DNA of 64,000 nt from positions 62,001 through 126,000 of the forward strand of contig NZ_CP106759.1 of NCBI RefSeq assembly GCF_025642255.1. The letters are read 5' to 3'. Source of the DNA: Stenotrophomonas maltophilia. Its GTDB lineage: Bacteria > Pseudomonadota > Gammaproteobacteria > Xanthomonadales > Xanthomonadaceae. Each line of letters begins with the position of its first letter. Positions within the stretch are counted from its first letter, which is position 1. A program made the translations under genes and the position numbers. The notes under the pieces were generated by a model. It did no database searches, was not told the origin of the DNA, and saw only the letters and a list, made by a program, of their open reading frames with translations. This document shows, piece after piece, positions 42,517 through 51,559 of this stretch.

Positions 42517-44490
42517 ATGGACACCACGATGCTGATCCCGATGCTGGAACGGCTGGGCTGGACCAGCCTGCAGACCGTGCTGCTGGTGGCGCTGGTGTAT
42601 GCCGTGTGCCGGCTGATGCCGTCGCTGTCGGCCGCCACGCGTTGTCGGTTGTGGTGGCTGGTTTCGTTGCAGGCCGTGCTCGGCCTGGTGTGGAGCCAGC
42701 CGGTGCAGCTGCCCTGGTTGCCCGCGTCGCCGTCGGTGGCGATGACCGCTGCCGATATCGCCGCCGATGTGGTCTATCCGCTGTCTGCGGAAGGCTCCGC
42801 GCAGCTGCTGGCCACGATGCCGGTGGAGGTCGTGGCGACGCCCGCAACAGCGTGGTGGGCGCTTGCACTGGCCGCGCTGTGGGCCTCCGGTGTGCTGCTG
42901 ATGGCCTGGCGCACCCTGGCGGAGTGGCGGCGTTGCCGCGCGATGCTGGCCGCCGCGTATCCCTGCGAGGACGCGGCGCTGGTGCAGGCGCTGCACCTGG
43001 CCGCCGACGCGCATGGACTTCGCCGCCCGCCGCGCCTGTGGATGAGCGCACAGATCGATGCGCCGCAGCTGGTCGGGCCGCTGCGCCCGGTGCTGCTGCT
43101 GCCGGCCGGCGCCACTGCACTGCAGGGCGACGCGCTGGACCTGGCATTGACCCATGAACTGCAGCACCTGCAGCGCCGTGACCTGCAGTGGGGATTGTTG
43201 CCGGCACTGGCGCAGCACCTGTTCTTCTTCCACCCGCTGCTGCGGCTGTCTGTGCGTGAGTACGCCCAGGCCCGGGAAGAAGCGGTGGATGAGGCGGTGG
43301 TGGGCCAGCATGGGGCCAGTCGCCACGCGTACGGGCGTCTGCTGCTGCAGCTGGGCGTTGCACCGCAGCCGCACCTGGGGGTGGCCAGTGCCGCGCCGGA
43401 CACGACCAGCCTCAAGCGCCGGCTGCTCTCGCTGCAGCCGCGCAAAGCCTGCCCGCGCGTGCTCGCGGTTGCCCTGACGGCCGTGGTGCTGGTGGTGGGT
43501 GTGGCACCCATGCGACTGGTCGCAGCGCCGGTGCCGCCGGCGCCTCCCGCACCGCCGGCGGCCCCGAAGCCCCTGTCGCCGCCGCCGGCTCCGAAGGCAC
43601 CGCCGGCGCCGGCAGCGTCGGCGCACCTGCCGGCCGTGCCGGTTCCCCCCGCGCCGCCGGCTGACGTGACCGGGCCGGACGATGTGACCGGACCCGATGA
43701 TGCCGATGTGGGGGCCTTCGACGATGGGACCGACGTGGACGAGGACCATGACGGCATGACCTCTACCGGCACCTCCATCACCACCTACGGGACGTTGGAT
43801 CTGGGCGAGTCGCCGCGCCAGGCCTACGTGCTGGTGGATGGGGATTCGACCTTCGCCAATGGCGGCATCGATGACGTGGCGCAGGCCCGCAGGCAGCTCG
43901 GCAAGGGACCGGCACTGTGGTTCCGCCAGGGTGACAAGCGCTACGTGGTGCGTGATCCGATGCTGGTGCAGTCACTGCAACGTGCCTATGCCGGCGCGGC
44001 GGAACTGGGCCGTCAGCAGGGCGAACTGGGACGCCAGCAGAGCGTGCTGGGTCGCCAGCAGGGCGAGCTCGGCCGCCGGCAGGGCGAACTGGGCCGGTTG
44101 CAGAGCGAACATGCACGCCAGATCGCGCAGGATGCGATGCGCACTGCGCGCAGTGCGATGGCTGCCCATGACATCAATCGTGAAGCGGCGGCCGAAGCGG
44201 CCAGGGCCGCGCGTGACTCGGTCGACGATGCAGCGCTCGCGCGGCAGGCCGCCGCTGAAGCGCGGCGCGCCCTTCAGGCTGCTCGTGATGACGAACGCCA
44301 GTCGGGGCGGAGCAGCGAGATGGGTCGGCTGGCCGGAGAGCAGGCCGCGCTGGCCAGCCGCCAGGCGGCGCTGGGCAGCCAGCAGGCCGCGCTCGGCGAA
44401 CGCCAGGCACGCCTGCACGAGCAGGCCTCGCGACAGGCGCAGCAGGTGATCGCCCGTGCGCTGGCCAATGGCAAGGCCCAGCAGCTGTGA
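42517..44490 (+). CDS. M56 BlaR1-like metallopeptidase with coiled-coil C-terminus
   Basis: A 657-residue membrane protein. Membrane helices lie near residues 17-37, 45-65, 110-132 and 320-340. The zinc site is THELQHLQR (His213, Glu214, His217), with the second-site residues after HPLLRLSVREYAQAREEAVDE. Instead of a penicillin-binding sensor, the C-terminal half has a Pro/Ala-rich linker (about 335-385), an acidic Asp-rich stretch, and two heptad-repeat regions (LGRQQGE units and AALxxxQ units). In the BlaR1 family the cytosolic metallopeptidase cuts the repressor after sensing in the periplasm. The signal here is unknown; the coiled coil may sense another partner. Confidence 0.88.
   Translation: MDTTMLIPMLERLGWTSLQTVLLVALVYAVCRLMPSLSAATRCRLWWLVSLQAVLGLVWSQPVQLPWLPASPSVAMTAADIAADVVYPLSAEGSAQLLATMPVEVVATPATAWWALALAALWASGVLLMAWRTLAEWRRCRAMLAAAYPCEDAALVQALHLAADAHGLRRPPRLWMSAQIDAPQLVGPLRPVLLLPAGATALQGDALDLALTHELQHLQRRDLQWGLLPALAQHLFFFHPLLRLSVREYAQAREEAVDEAVVGQHGASRHAYGRLLLQLGVAPQPHLGVASAAPDTTSLKRRLLSLQPRKACPRVLAVALTAVVLVVGVAPMRLVAAPVPPAPPAPPAAPKPLSPPPAPKAPPAPAASAHLPAVPVPPAPPADVTGPDDVTGPDDADVGAFDDGTDVDEDHDGMTSTGTSITTYGTLDLGESPRQAYVLVDGDSTFANGGIDDVAQARRQLGKGPALWFRQGDKRYVVRDPMLVQSLQRAYAGAAELGRQQGELGRQQSVLGRQQGELGRRQGELGRLQSEHARQIAQDAMRTARSAMAAHDINREAAAEAARAARDSVDDAALARQAAAEARRALQAARDDERQSGRSSEMGRLAGEQAALASRQAALGSQQAALGERQARLHEQASRQAQQVIARALANGKAQQL
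44002..44106 (+). repeat. Five tandem 21-bp repeats coding LGRQQ-type heptads
   Basis: Five 21-base units in frame encode (E/V)LGR(Q/R/L)Q(G/S). Seven-residue periodicity with Leu every seventh position indicates a coiled coil. Repeat number could vary between strains by slippage. Confidence 0.8.
44344..44427 (+). repeat. Four degenerate 21-bp repeats coding AALxxRQ-type heptads
   Basis: Four consecutive 21-base units encode AALASRQ, AALGSQQ, AALGERQ and ARLHEQA. They form a second coiled-coil block near the C-terminus of the M56 protein, related in pattern to the first block. Confidence 0.7.
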
Positions 44491-44497
44491 AGCGGCG

Positions 44498-44575
44498 GTA
44501 GCGCCGGGCCATGCCCGGCGTGCCCAGCGACGTGCATGCGGATGGAAACCGCCGGGCCCGGCCCGGCGTTAGCGG
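44498..44575. repeat. SMAG-like pair after the M56 gene
   Basis: A GTAG-headed palindrome (GTAGCGCCGGGCC-AT-GCCCGGCG) is followed about 28 bases later by an inverted, slightly diverged copy ending GCGTTAGC. It sits between the convergent M56 and I78 genes and may serve as a bidirectional terminator or mRNA end structure. Confidence 0.75.
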
Positions 44576-44576
44576 C

Positions 44577-44912
44577 TCAACCGCAGTTGGCGCGCACGAT
44601 CCGGTTCTGCGCGTCGACCTCGATGGTGACCCGGTCCTCGCGGAAATCCATGGTCACCGCCATGCCGGGCTTCACCACCCGCGCCGTGCGTGCACCACTG
44701 GCTTCAACCACCTGCTTCACCGTGGCCTCGTCGGCGGCCCTGCCTGCCAGCCCCTCCAGCTTTTCCGGGTTGCATCGCTGCGGGCTTCCTGCGACATGCG
44801 GAGGCCGGGGTGCAGGATCGCTGCTGCTGCCACTGCCTGCACTGCCGCCCGCATGGCTGCAGGCGGCCAGCGGCAGGGTACAACCGAGCATCAACCAGAG
44901 ACTGGAACGCAT
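44577..44912 (-). CDS. I78-family-like lipoprotein (copy 3)
   Basis: A 111-residue lipoprotein (lipobox LAAC, about Cys18) with a Gly/Ser/Pro linker and an I78-type domain: RCNPEKLEGLAGRAADEATV, RTARVVKPGMAVTMDFREDRVTIEVDAQNRIVRANCG. It has the best match of the three copies to the family pattern (T-M-D-x-R-x-D-R-x-x-I-x-V-D, terminal CG). GGAGG precedes the ATG by 7 bases. It lies 17 bases after the DUF4132 gene on the same strand, so it is probably cotranscribed. Likely a periplasmic or outer-membrane serine-protease inhibitor. Confidence 0.82.
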   Translation of the reverse strand: MRSSLWLMLGCTLPLAACSHAGGSAGSGSSSDPAPRPPHVAGSPQRCNPEKLEGLAGRAADEATVKQVVEASGARTARVVKPGMAVTMDFREDRVTIEVDAQNRIVRANCG

Positions 44913-44929
44913 CGCGGATCCTCCACGCA

Positions 44930-47059
44930 TCAGGAGCAGACAGTCTCATCGATCGGGGCTTCAGGGGGCGTCAATACCCGTTCGGCGAGCTGTTCGATGC
45001 GGCCCAGCAGCTGCGCCAGCACGGCGTCGTCGTAAGGCAGCCAGCGGCGTGGCCGCGCCGGCAGATCCGGCAAGGCCAGCGTCTGCCCGGCAAGGCTGGC
45101 GCGGGCGGTGGCCAGGTGCAGCCTGTAGTGGCCGACCTGCACATGGCGGCGCTGGAAGGTCATCAGGTCACGCTGCGGATGAGCGGCCAGCAGATGCTCC
45201 AGGGTCCGCCCGCGCAAGCGGACCATGCGGGCCGGCGGCAGTGGCATGCCCTCGCCACCGCATGCGCAGGTACTGGCCAGCAGGTCGAGTTCGCGCAGCA
45301 GTTCGGACGCCACCACTGCGGGCAGCTCGCGCGCCTGCACCGGTTGCCACGCGTCGCGATGCTGCCGCTGGAACTGGACGCGGCCGCTGCGGATCTCACC
45401 GGCAAGGCCATGCGACAGCGGTGCTGACAGCTGCCAGCCGATCCGCCACGGGCCTTTGGCCAACATCAGCTGGCCGCCGTCATCGCCGTGCCAGCCTTGC
45501 CGACGGGCCAGCCCGGCCAAGGTCGCCACCGACAGCGTCAGCCCATTGAATGCAGCGGTATCGGCGGGTTCGCCGCGGGCGTCCAGATAGTGTTCGCGGA
45601 ACACCTGGCGAAGCGGTTGCCGGCAGCGCTGCTCGATCAGCCGCGCGCGCCAGGCGGCGCGCAGATGGGGTTGGCTGCGGGCGGGATGCCACAGGCGCAG
45701 GCGGTTGCGGCCCTGCAACGCGACCACGATGCCATGCGCATCGGCGAACGCCTCCGCGCCGTCCACCGGCATCGCATCGATCCAGTGCCCGCGCGCATCC
45801 GCGAGCTGCCAGACCAGGCCCTGCAGCAGGGTGGCCAATGCCGGTTGCCGGCACGCGTCGCGCCAGTCCTGCAGTGCCCACTCGCCGCCCAGCACGAACG
45901 TGGCCTCCAGGGCACGGGCCAGGCTGGCCAGTGAGCGCCTGCCGGCGGCAATGACCGGCAGGCGCAGCAGCAGTTGCGGGCGCTGTGCGAGGCGGCGTTC
46001 GGCGGCGGCCAGATGGCGGTCCAGCTTCCGCGCGATACCGGCATGGCGCACCTGCGACCGCGCCAGCGCCAGCGCGGCGATGGCCTCGGGGGTGGGCATC
46101 GCATTGACCGCCTTGGCCAGCGCCACCGCCACCGATTGCGAGGGCAGGGTCCGGGCGGCGGTCGGGGCAACGCACACCGGTGGCAGCACCTGCGCCAGCA
46201 AGGGCCGCAGCCAGGGCGCATCGCATTCCAGTGCCGCGCGCGTGGCACGCCAGAGCACACCGGCTTCGGCGATGCTGAAGGCACGGTCAGCGATGTAGGG
46301 CGCCTGGCCACTGTGGATCGCCTGCAGGCGCTGCGCTGCCTGCTGCAATGCGTGCTCGGCGAACTGCAGGTAGGTGTCGTGTTCGCTCAGTGGCTGCAGA
46401 TCGGCGGGTGCCGGATCGATGTCGGCCTCGGTGGGGTACAGCTCGGCGATGCGGGCATGGCGCAACAGGTCCTGCAACGGCCAGTGCGCCACCAGGCGAA
46501 GCTCATCACGCAGCAGCGGGTGCGCGCTGCAGCCGTCCAGCAGCGAGGCCAGCGTTCCGCTGCCGTCGGCACCGGCACAGCGCGCCAACGCCAGCAGCGC
46601 CAGTGCATCGCTGCCGGCTTCGACGCTTGCCCCGGCGTGCAGGCCGCAGTGCTGCAGCAATGCCAGCGCGGGCGCCTGCAGCCGCTCGTGGCCGGGCTCG
46701 GTGCAGCGCGCAAGCAGGGCCACGCCGTCGACCGGACGAAGCGCGCCCGACCGTGTACCGGTGCTGCGCCGGGACAAGCGCAGCAGTGCAGCGGCGCAGA
46801 TCGCAACGGTAAGACGGGGCTGCCGCTGCGCGTCGGCGTCGAGAATGCGGTGCGCCCACTGGCGGGCGCTATCGGTGGGCGGCAGCCCGTCGCACCCCAG
46901 GGCCATCGGCAGCAGGCTGGCCAGTTGCCCGTCATCCAGCCGGGCCAGCAGCGCCGCCTGGTCCTCGCCATGGAATCCGGCCAGCGTGCTGGACGCCTCC
47001 GTGCCGGCCAGCAGGGCAGCAAGGGAGCGCAGCTGGGAGCCCGGGACCTGGGTGCTCAT
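44930..47059 (-). CDS. DUF4132 domain-containing protein
   Basis: A 709-residue cytosolic protein. The C-terminal half shows the DUF4132 pattern: DGIVVALQGRN-like strands, RLRLWHPARSQPHLRAAWRARL, QPLRQVFREHYLDARGE, and a conserved R-H-x-Q-x-G-H-Y-R-x-x-L near the C-terminus. The N-terminal part is helical and repeat-like. Members include E. coli MolR-type proteins, with no firm biochemical role. GGAGG precedes the ATG. It is followed closely by an I78 lipoprotein on the same strand. I can name the domain but not the function. Confidence 0.8.
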   Translation of the reverse strand: MSTQVPGSQLRSLAALLAGTEASSTLAGFHGEDQAALLARLDDGQLASLLPMALGCDGLPPTDSARQWAHRILDADAQRQPRLTVAICAAALLRLSRRSTGTRSGALRPVDGVALLARCTEPGHERLQAPALALLQHCGLHAGASVEAGSDALALLALARCAGADGSGTLASLLDGCSAHPLLRDELRLVAHWPLQDLLRHARIAELYPTEADIDPAPADLQPLSEHDTYLQFAEHALQQAAQRLQAIHSGQAPYIADRAFSIAEAGVLWRATRAALECDAPWLRPLLAQVLPPVCVAPTAARTLPSQSVAVALAKAVNAMPTPEAIAALALARSQVRHAGIARKLDRHLAAAERRLAQRPQLLLRLPVIAAGRRSLASLARALEATFVLGGEWALQDWRDACRQPALATLLQGLVWQLADARGHWIDAMPVDGAEAFADAHGIVVALQGRNRLRLWHPARSQPHLRAAWRARLIEQRCRQPLRQVFREHYLDARGEPADTAAFNGLTLSVATLAGLARRQGWHGDDGGQLMLAKGPWRIGWQLSAPLSHGLAGEIRSGRVQFQRQHRDAWQPVQARELPAVVASELLRELDLLASTCACGGEGMPLPPARMVRLRGRTLEHLLAAHPQRDLMTFQRRHVQVGHYRLHLATARASLAGQTLALPDLPARPRRWLPYDDAVLAQLLGRIEQLAERVLTPPEAPIDETVCS

Positions 47060-47191
47060 GGAACCTCCGTGTCGTGAGCCGCGCCAGTCTCCGGCGGGGC
47101 CGCCTGGGGGTCCAGCGGCAGGGCATCATTCTGCCAACCCCATCGCATTCAGTCATAAAGTCACACCGTCCGCGAACACACAGGACCCGGC

Positions 47192-48232
47192 TCAGGCCAT
47201 GCCGGGTGGCGCCTGCAGGGCGAGCAGTTCGCGCTCCTGTGCTTCCTCGCGGACCAGCCGCTGCAGCAGCAGGGCCAGGGTCACCACGTCCTGGTGATTG
47301 TGATCGGCCACCCGGCGCAGGTTCACCGCGTCGCCGCCGCGCAGGAACCGCAGCCACGCGCCCGGTGCCTCCGATCCCGGCAGATCGTCTTCGCGGATCA
47401 CGCGCAGCAGCTGGCGCTCGATGGTGGACAGCCTGCAGTTCTCCCAGGTGCCGCGATAGCGGCGGCGGGTCGGATACAGCAGGTCGACATGATCCAGGGC
47501 ACTGATCGGGTCGCGTTGGCGCGCCAGCCGGTAGCGCGCCTTCAGCAGGGGCGCATCGTAGCTGCGGCCGTTGTAGCTGCAGAACACCGTGGAGGGCTGC
47601 AGCCAGCCGGCGAAGGTGGCCAGCATCGCCTCTTCGGCGGCCATCGTCGATATCAGCAACTGGCGGATGCGCAGGCCTTCGCCGCGCTGCGGGCAGGTGT
47701 ACCAGTCGGCAGCACCGATCATGAAGGCGCGGGTCCCGGTGCCGCCGGCCAGCCCGGTGGTCTCGGTATCGAAGAACAGCAGGTCGTGCGCGGCCACGTG
47801 CTCGTTCTCGCGCCGGGCGAACGCCAGCGACAGGGGAACCTTCGGAACCGGCTGCGGCTGCAGGGATTCGATCAGGAACAGGCCTGGCGCGATCTCCTCG
47901 CCGGGCAGCCGCCGGTCCTGTGCGGTCGCGTGCAGGGGCGCTGCGCTGCCGCGTGTGCGCAATCCCAGCAGGCGATGCAGGCTGCCGACGTGGGGCTGCC
48001 GCAACGGTGGCGTGGTGGGGGCGGGTGTCATGACGGCCGGGCCGGTCGGCTTGTGGCGGATCTCCTGTTCAACCCAGGCGAATACCGAGCGTTCGGCCGG
48101 TGGCTGCCGTGCATCATTGGCCGCTGCCGGGACGACCGCTGCGGGCGCCGCCGCCGTGACAGCCGGCGGCCCGGCCTTCGGGTCGCCCGCCTGCTTCCGC
48201 AGCAGACGCAGCTTGTCCAGGCTCAGGCTCAC
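47192..48232 (-). CDS. Ribonuclease-H-like exonuclease (MrfB/YprB-like)
   Basis: About 346 residues. A Pro/Ala-rich N-terminal linker (about 10-110) precedes an RNase H-like exonuclease domain: acidic metal-binding motif LLFFDTETTGLAGGTGTRAFMIG, then CSYNGRSYDAPLLKARY, LDHVDLLYPTRRRYRGTWENCRLSTIERQLL, and DHNHQDVVTLALLLQRL. This matches YprB, in B. subtilis called MrfB, which works with a helicase to remove mitomycin C damage. The start is GTG overlapping the helicase stop in GTGA, so they are translationally coupled. Nuclease activity and partner are inferred from known homologues. Confidence 0.88.
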   Translation of the reverse strand: MSLSLDKLRLLRKQAGDPKAGPPAVTAAAPAAVVPAAANDARQPPAERSVFAWVEQEIRHKPTGPAVMTPAPTTPPLRQPHVGSLHRLLGLRTRGSAAPLHATAQDRRLPGEEIAPGLFLIESLQPQPVPKVPLSLAFARRENEHVAAHDLLFFDTETTGLAGGTGTRAFMIGAADWYTCPQRGEGLRIRQLLISTMAAEEAMLATFAGWLQPSTVFCSYNGRSYDAPLLKARYRLARQRDPISALDHVDLLYPTRRRYRGTWENCRLSTIERQLLRVIREDDLPGSEAPGAWLRFLRGGDAVNLRRVADHNHQDVVTLALLLQRLVREEAQERELLALQAPPGMA

Positions 48233-50718
48233 GGTGCCAGCAGCTCCACGGCGCCACGGGTGGCGGGCACCGCATCGGGCACGTGCTGGCAGGCGTCGGC
48301 ATCGAACAGGTCCAGCACGCGCAATGCCAGTGCGCGCGGCGAGGTCTCGTCCTCCTCCTGCGCCGCCAGTACCGGGCCGACGCAGGCCGGACAGCCCGCC
48401 GTGCAGTCGCAGCGCTGCACGAGTTCGCGCGCGCGCTGCACCAGCTCCGCCTGGCGCTGCCACAGGGGTTCGCTCAGGCCGACGCCGCCCGGGAAGTTGT
48501 CGTACAGGTACACGGTCGGCACGAACACCTGCAGCAGCTCGACCGCGCCCGGATCGCCATCGCTGCCGCGCAGCTGGCCGCGGCCGCTCTGGTCGGCAAC
48601 CGCGAACCATGCACCGTCGCCATTGCCGACCGACTTCTGCAGATCGCGTGCGTCGGCCATCACCGCCACCGTAGCGACGATGTGCAGCGCGTAGGCGGCA
48701 CCCAGGAAGCCATCCAGCGCGTCCTGCCGGCTGGCGAACGCACGCAGCAGCAGCGCCTGCGGGAGCTGCCACCACACTGCGGTGGTGTGCAGTTCCTGGT
48801 CGGGCAGGTTGACCGGGCCGTAGCCGATGTTCTCGTGGGTGTAGTACCGGATCTTCTTGTAGCCGGCCACGCGGCGCACCACGTGCACCTCGCCGTGGTG
48901 CGAATCGCCGCGCCCGGCCACGCCGCCGTCGAAACGATCCAGCACCTTGAGCTTGGTGAAGTCGATGCTGTCGGTGTAGTAGTCCACGTGGGTGCGGGTG
49001 ACGTAGGCCTTGCGCCCCTCCCAGTCCAGCGTCTCCACCTGGTACGGCGTGGACTGCACCATGTGGATGGCGCCCTCGTACAGGGTCAGCGCGGCGGCGG
49101 AGTAATCGACCTCGGCGATGATCTGCTGGCGGCCGTCGCTGCGGTCGACCACCACGAAGTTGCCGTCGGCCACCGCGCGCAGGCTCACCGCGTTGGCCGG
49201 ATAGCTGTCGGCGATCCACTCCCAGCGCTCGCCTTCGCGATGGACCACGTCGGTCTCGGCCAGGGCTTCCAGGAACACCTCCGGATCGATCGGGCCGAAG
49301 CCATCGCCGACCCGGAACGGCAGCTCGAAGGCCGCGCAGCGGATGTGGTCGAACAGGATCAGTGGCTGGTCCGGGGCGATGCGCGCATGTTCGGGCGAGG
49401 CTTCGGCGAAGAAGTCCGGATGGCGTACCACGTACTGGTCCAGCGGCTGCGAACTGGCCACCATCACGCCCAGCGCGGGCTGCTGGCGGCGTCCGGCACG
49501 GCCGAAACGCTGCCAGGTGGCGGCCACGCTGCCCGGATAGCCGTTGAGGATCACCACGTCCAGACTGCCGATATCCACGCCCAGTTCCAGCGCCGAGGTG
49601 CTGACGATGCCATCGATGCTGCCCGCGCGCATGGCGCGTTCGGTCTCGCGACGCTCGGTGGGCAGGTAACCGCCGCGATAGGCGCGGATGCGCGGTGGCT
49701 TGCGCGGATCGTGGTCGAAGATGTCCTTCAGGTACTTGGTCAGCACTTCGACCATCAGCCGCGTCTGCGCGAACACCAGGGTCTTGAGGCCGGACTTGAT
49801 CGCGATGCGGGCGATGCGGTTGCTCTGCGAACGCGCCGATGCACGCAGGCCCAGGTCCGGGTTGATGACCGGCGGGTTCCACAGCAGCACCTGCTTCGGT
49901 CCGCTGGGCGCACCGGACTCGGTGATGGCCGTGACCGGTGCTTCGATCAGGGCTTCGGCATGGGCCTGCGGATTGCCGATGGTGGCCGAGCACAGGATGA
50001 ACTGGGGTTGCACGCCATAGAACGCACAGATGCGCTTGAGCCGGCGCAGTACGTTGGTGACATGGCTGCCGAACACGCCGCGGTAGGTATGCACTTCGTC
50101 GATGACGATGTAGCGCAGGTTCTCGAAGAACTGCGCCCACTTGGTGTGATGCGGCAGGATCGCCTGGTGCAGCATGTCGGGATTGGATACCACGATGTCG
50201 CCATGCAGGCGGATCGCCTGCCGCGCGTCCCCGGGCGTGTCGCCATCGAAGGTGAACGCCTTCACCCCGAGATCGCCGGCGCGGTTGAGCTCCAGCAGTT
50301 CGGCCACCTGGTCCTGCGCCAGCGCCTTGGTGGGGAACAGGTACAGCGCCTTGGCGTTGTCCTGCATGGCCGCACTGACCACCGGCAGGGTGTAGCACAG
50401 CGACTTGCCGCTGGCGGTCGGGGTGACGATGGCCACATGCTCGCCGCGCTGGCTGGCCTCCCAGGCCTCGGCCTGGTGGCTGTACAGCTGTTCGATGCCA
50501 CGTGCCTTCAATGCGGCGGCAAGGGCCGGCGGTACCGATTCCGGAATGGGCGCATATCGGCCCTCGCGGCCGGGGATGGCAAAGCTGCCGGTGATGCGGT
50601 CGTGGTAGCGGCGCTGCAGGCGCGCGCTGAGCAGGGCACCGTCGCGGGCGGGCAGACCGTCGCGGGTCGCGAGTTGCTGCTCCGCGTCGGCGGTGCGCTT
50701 GGCGAGTTCGTAGGCCAT
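48229..50718 (-). CDS. DEAD/DEAH-box helicase with C-terminal Zn domain (MrfA/YprA/Hrq1-like)
   Basis: An 829-residue superfamily-2 helicase. Walker A is TASGKS (101-106), the DEVH box is at 207-210, and motif III is SATIGNP. The helicase C lobe has STSALELGVDIG and QRFGRAGRR. The C-terminal domain carries a four-cysteine cluster (CDCTAGCPACVGP), the metal-binding mark of the Hrq1/MrfA group. B. subtilis MrfA is required with MrfB for excision-independent repair of mitomycin C adducts. It precedes and overlaps the exonuclease gene by 4 bases. A 21-bp inverted repeat sits about 40 bases upstream. Confidence 0.92.
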   Translation of the reverse strand: MAYELAKRTADAEQQLATRDGLPARDGALLSARLQRRYHDRITGSFAIPGREGRYAPIPESVPPALAAALKARGIEQLYSHQAEAWEASQRGEHVAIVTPTASGKSLCYTLPVVSAAMQDNAKALYLFPTKALAQDQVAELLELNRAGDLGVKAFTFDGDTPGDARQAIRLHGDIVVSNPDMLHQAILPHHTKWAQFFENLRYIVIDEVHTYRGVFGSHVTNVLRRLKRICAFYGVQPQFILCSATIGNPQAHAEALIEAPVTAITESGAPSGPKQVLLWNPPVINPDLGLRASARSQSNRIARIAIKSGLKTLVFAQTRLMVEVLTKYLKDIFDHDPRKPPRIRAYRGGYLPTERRETERAMRAGSIDGIVSTSALELGVDIGSLDVVILNGYPGSVAATWQRFGRAGRRQQPALGVMVASSQPLDQYVVRHPDFFAEASPEHARIAPDQPLILFDHIRCAAFELPFRVGDGFGPIDPEVFLEALAETDVVHREGERWEWIADSYPANAVSLRAVADGNFVVVDRSDGRQQIIAEVDYSAAALTLYEGAIHMVQSTPYQVETLDWEGRKAYVTRTHVDYYTDSIDFTKLKVLDRFDGGVAGRGDSHHGEVHVVRRVAGYKKIRYYTHENIGYGPVNLPDQELHTTAVWWQLPQALLLRAFASRQDALDGFLGAAYALHIVATVAVMADARDLQKSVGNGDGAWFAVADQSGRGQLRGSDGDPGAVELLQVFVPTVYLYDNFPGGVGLSEPLWQRQAELVQRARELVQRCDCTAGCPACVGPVLAAQEEDETSPRALALRVLDLFDADACQHVPDAVPATRGAVELLAP

Positions 50719-50757
50719 GGGTGCACGGATTCCAGGGGGGCACATGGCACCACAGAT

Positions 50758-50778
50758 GGGTCTCAGGATGTGAGACCC
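50758..50778. promoter_or_regulatory. Inverted repeat upstream of the helicase gene
   Basis: GGGTCTCA-GGATG-TGAGACCC is a perfect 8-bp inverted repeat with a 5-base spacer, about 40 bases before the helicase start in the divergent region. It could be an operator or a hairpin in the leader. It does not look like a LexA box (CTG-N10-CAG). Confidence 0.5.
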
Positions 50779-50998
50779 CGCAGCGGGACGGAGTGAACCG
50801 TTCAGTGCGCGGGCGGCAGCCGGACGTCGAATCCAGTGAAACGCCTGCCGCGTGCGCCGGAACAACGGGCTGGCCCGCCTCGAACAAATGACAGGTGCAC
50901 CTCGCGGGCGCGGACGTGCAGTCCACTTCAGCGCGGGCTGAACAGCGCGCGCCGTTCCAACGAAATCTGAAGCCGCCATCCGTATCCTCAGGCGAAGG

Positions 50999-51541
50999 AT
51001 GCAACCAACAGGGGCGGTAGGGGTGGCACGACGAGCAACGCAGGGAGCACTTCTGGCCGGCCTGGTGCTGGCCGGTACCGCGCAGGCGCAGCAGGCGCCA
51101 TCACCCGTATCGGTGGTGCCCGAACCCGGGCAGACCGTCGCCGCACCGCCGGAGTCTGTCGTGACCCCCGAAGGCACGCCCGCGCAGGGCAACGTCACCA
51201 CCCTCGGCGAAGTGCGCGCGCTGAAGCCTGAAGACGATCAGCCACTGGATCTGTACCGCTTCAGGAACCCGGTGAAGATCGAGAACAACCGCTTCAGCCG
51301 CAACTGGAGTGAACCGCCGACGCCCGAGCAGGTAAGCATGGCCGGCGGCTACGTGATGATGGGCGTGGTCAAGGGCTTGCTGGCGGCGGGCAAGGGCTTG
51401 AACAAGATCACCGGGGGGCCGGATCAGATCCAGTCCGCCATCGCACGGCCACCGCCGGAACTGAGCGCGGAACAGCAGCGTCGCGCGCTGCAGTTCTGTG
51501 CGCAGCAGGAGGGTTGCGGTGGTGCACCGCCGCTGAAGTGA
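50999..51541 (+). CDS. Hypothetical periplasmic protein
   Basis: A 180-residue protein. It has a signal peptide (about 1-31, ending AQAQQ), a Pro/Val-rich linker (33-65), and a conserved-looking middle (LDLYRFRNPVKIENNRFSRNW) with a short hydrophobic stretch (AGGYVMMGVVKGLLAAGKGL, about 118-137). The C-terminal part has two cysteines (FCAQQEGC). I do not recognise a family. It is convergent with the last gene of the long leftward operon, 18 bases away. It shares a 280-base divergent region with the helicase gene. Confidence 0.72.
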   Translation: MQPTGAVGVARRATQGALLAGLVLAGTAQAQQAPSPVSVVPEPGQTVAAPPESVVTPEGTPAQGNVTTLGEVRALKPEDDQPLDLYRFRNPVKIENNRFSRNWSEPPTPEQVSMAGGYVMMGVVKGLLAAGKGLNKITGGPDQIQSAIARPPPELSAEQQRRALQFCAQQEGCGGAPPLK

Positions 51542-51559
51542 GCGAAGGATGGGGGGAAG

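Noticed and set aside
44002..44427. Regular 21-bp repeats as a CRISPR-like array
   Set aside because: The units are contiguous with no spacers, stay in frame, and code for heptads of the M56 protein.
48283..50796. 837-codon open frame opposite the helicase
   Set aside because: Shadow of the helicase gene; His/Gln/Val-rich with no recognisable domain.
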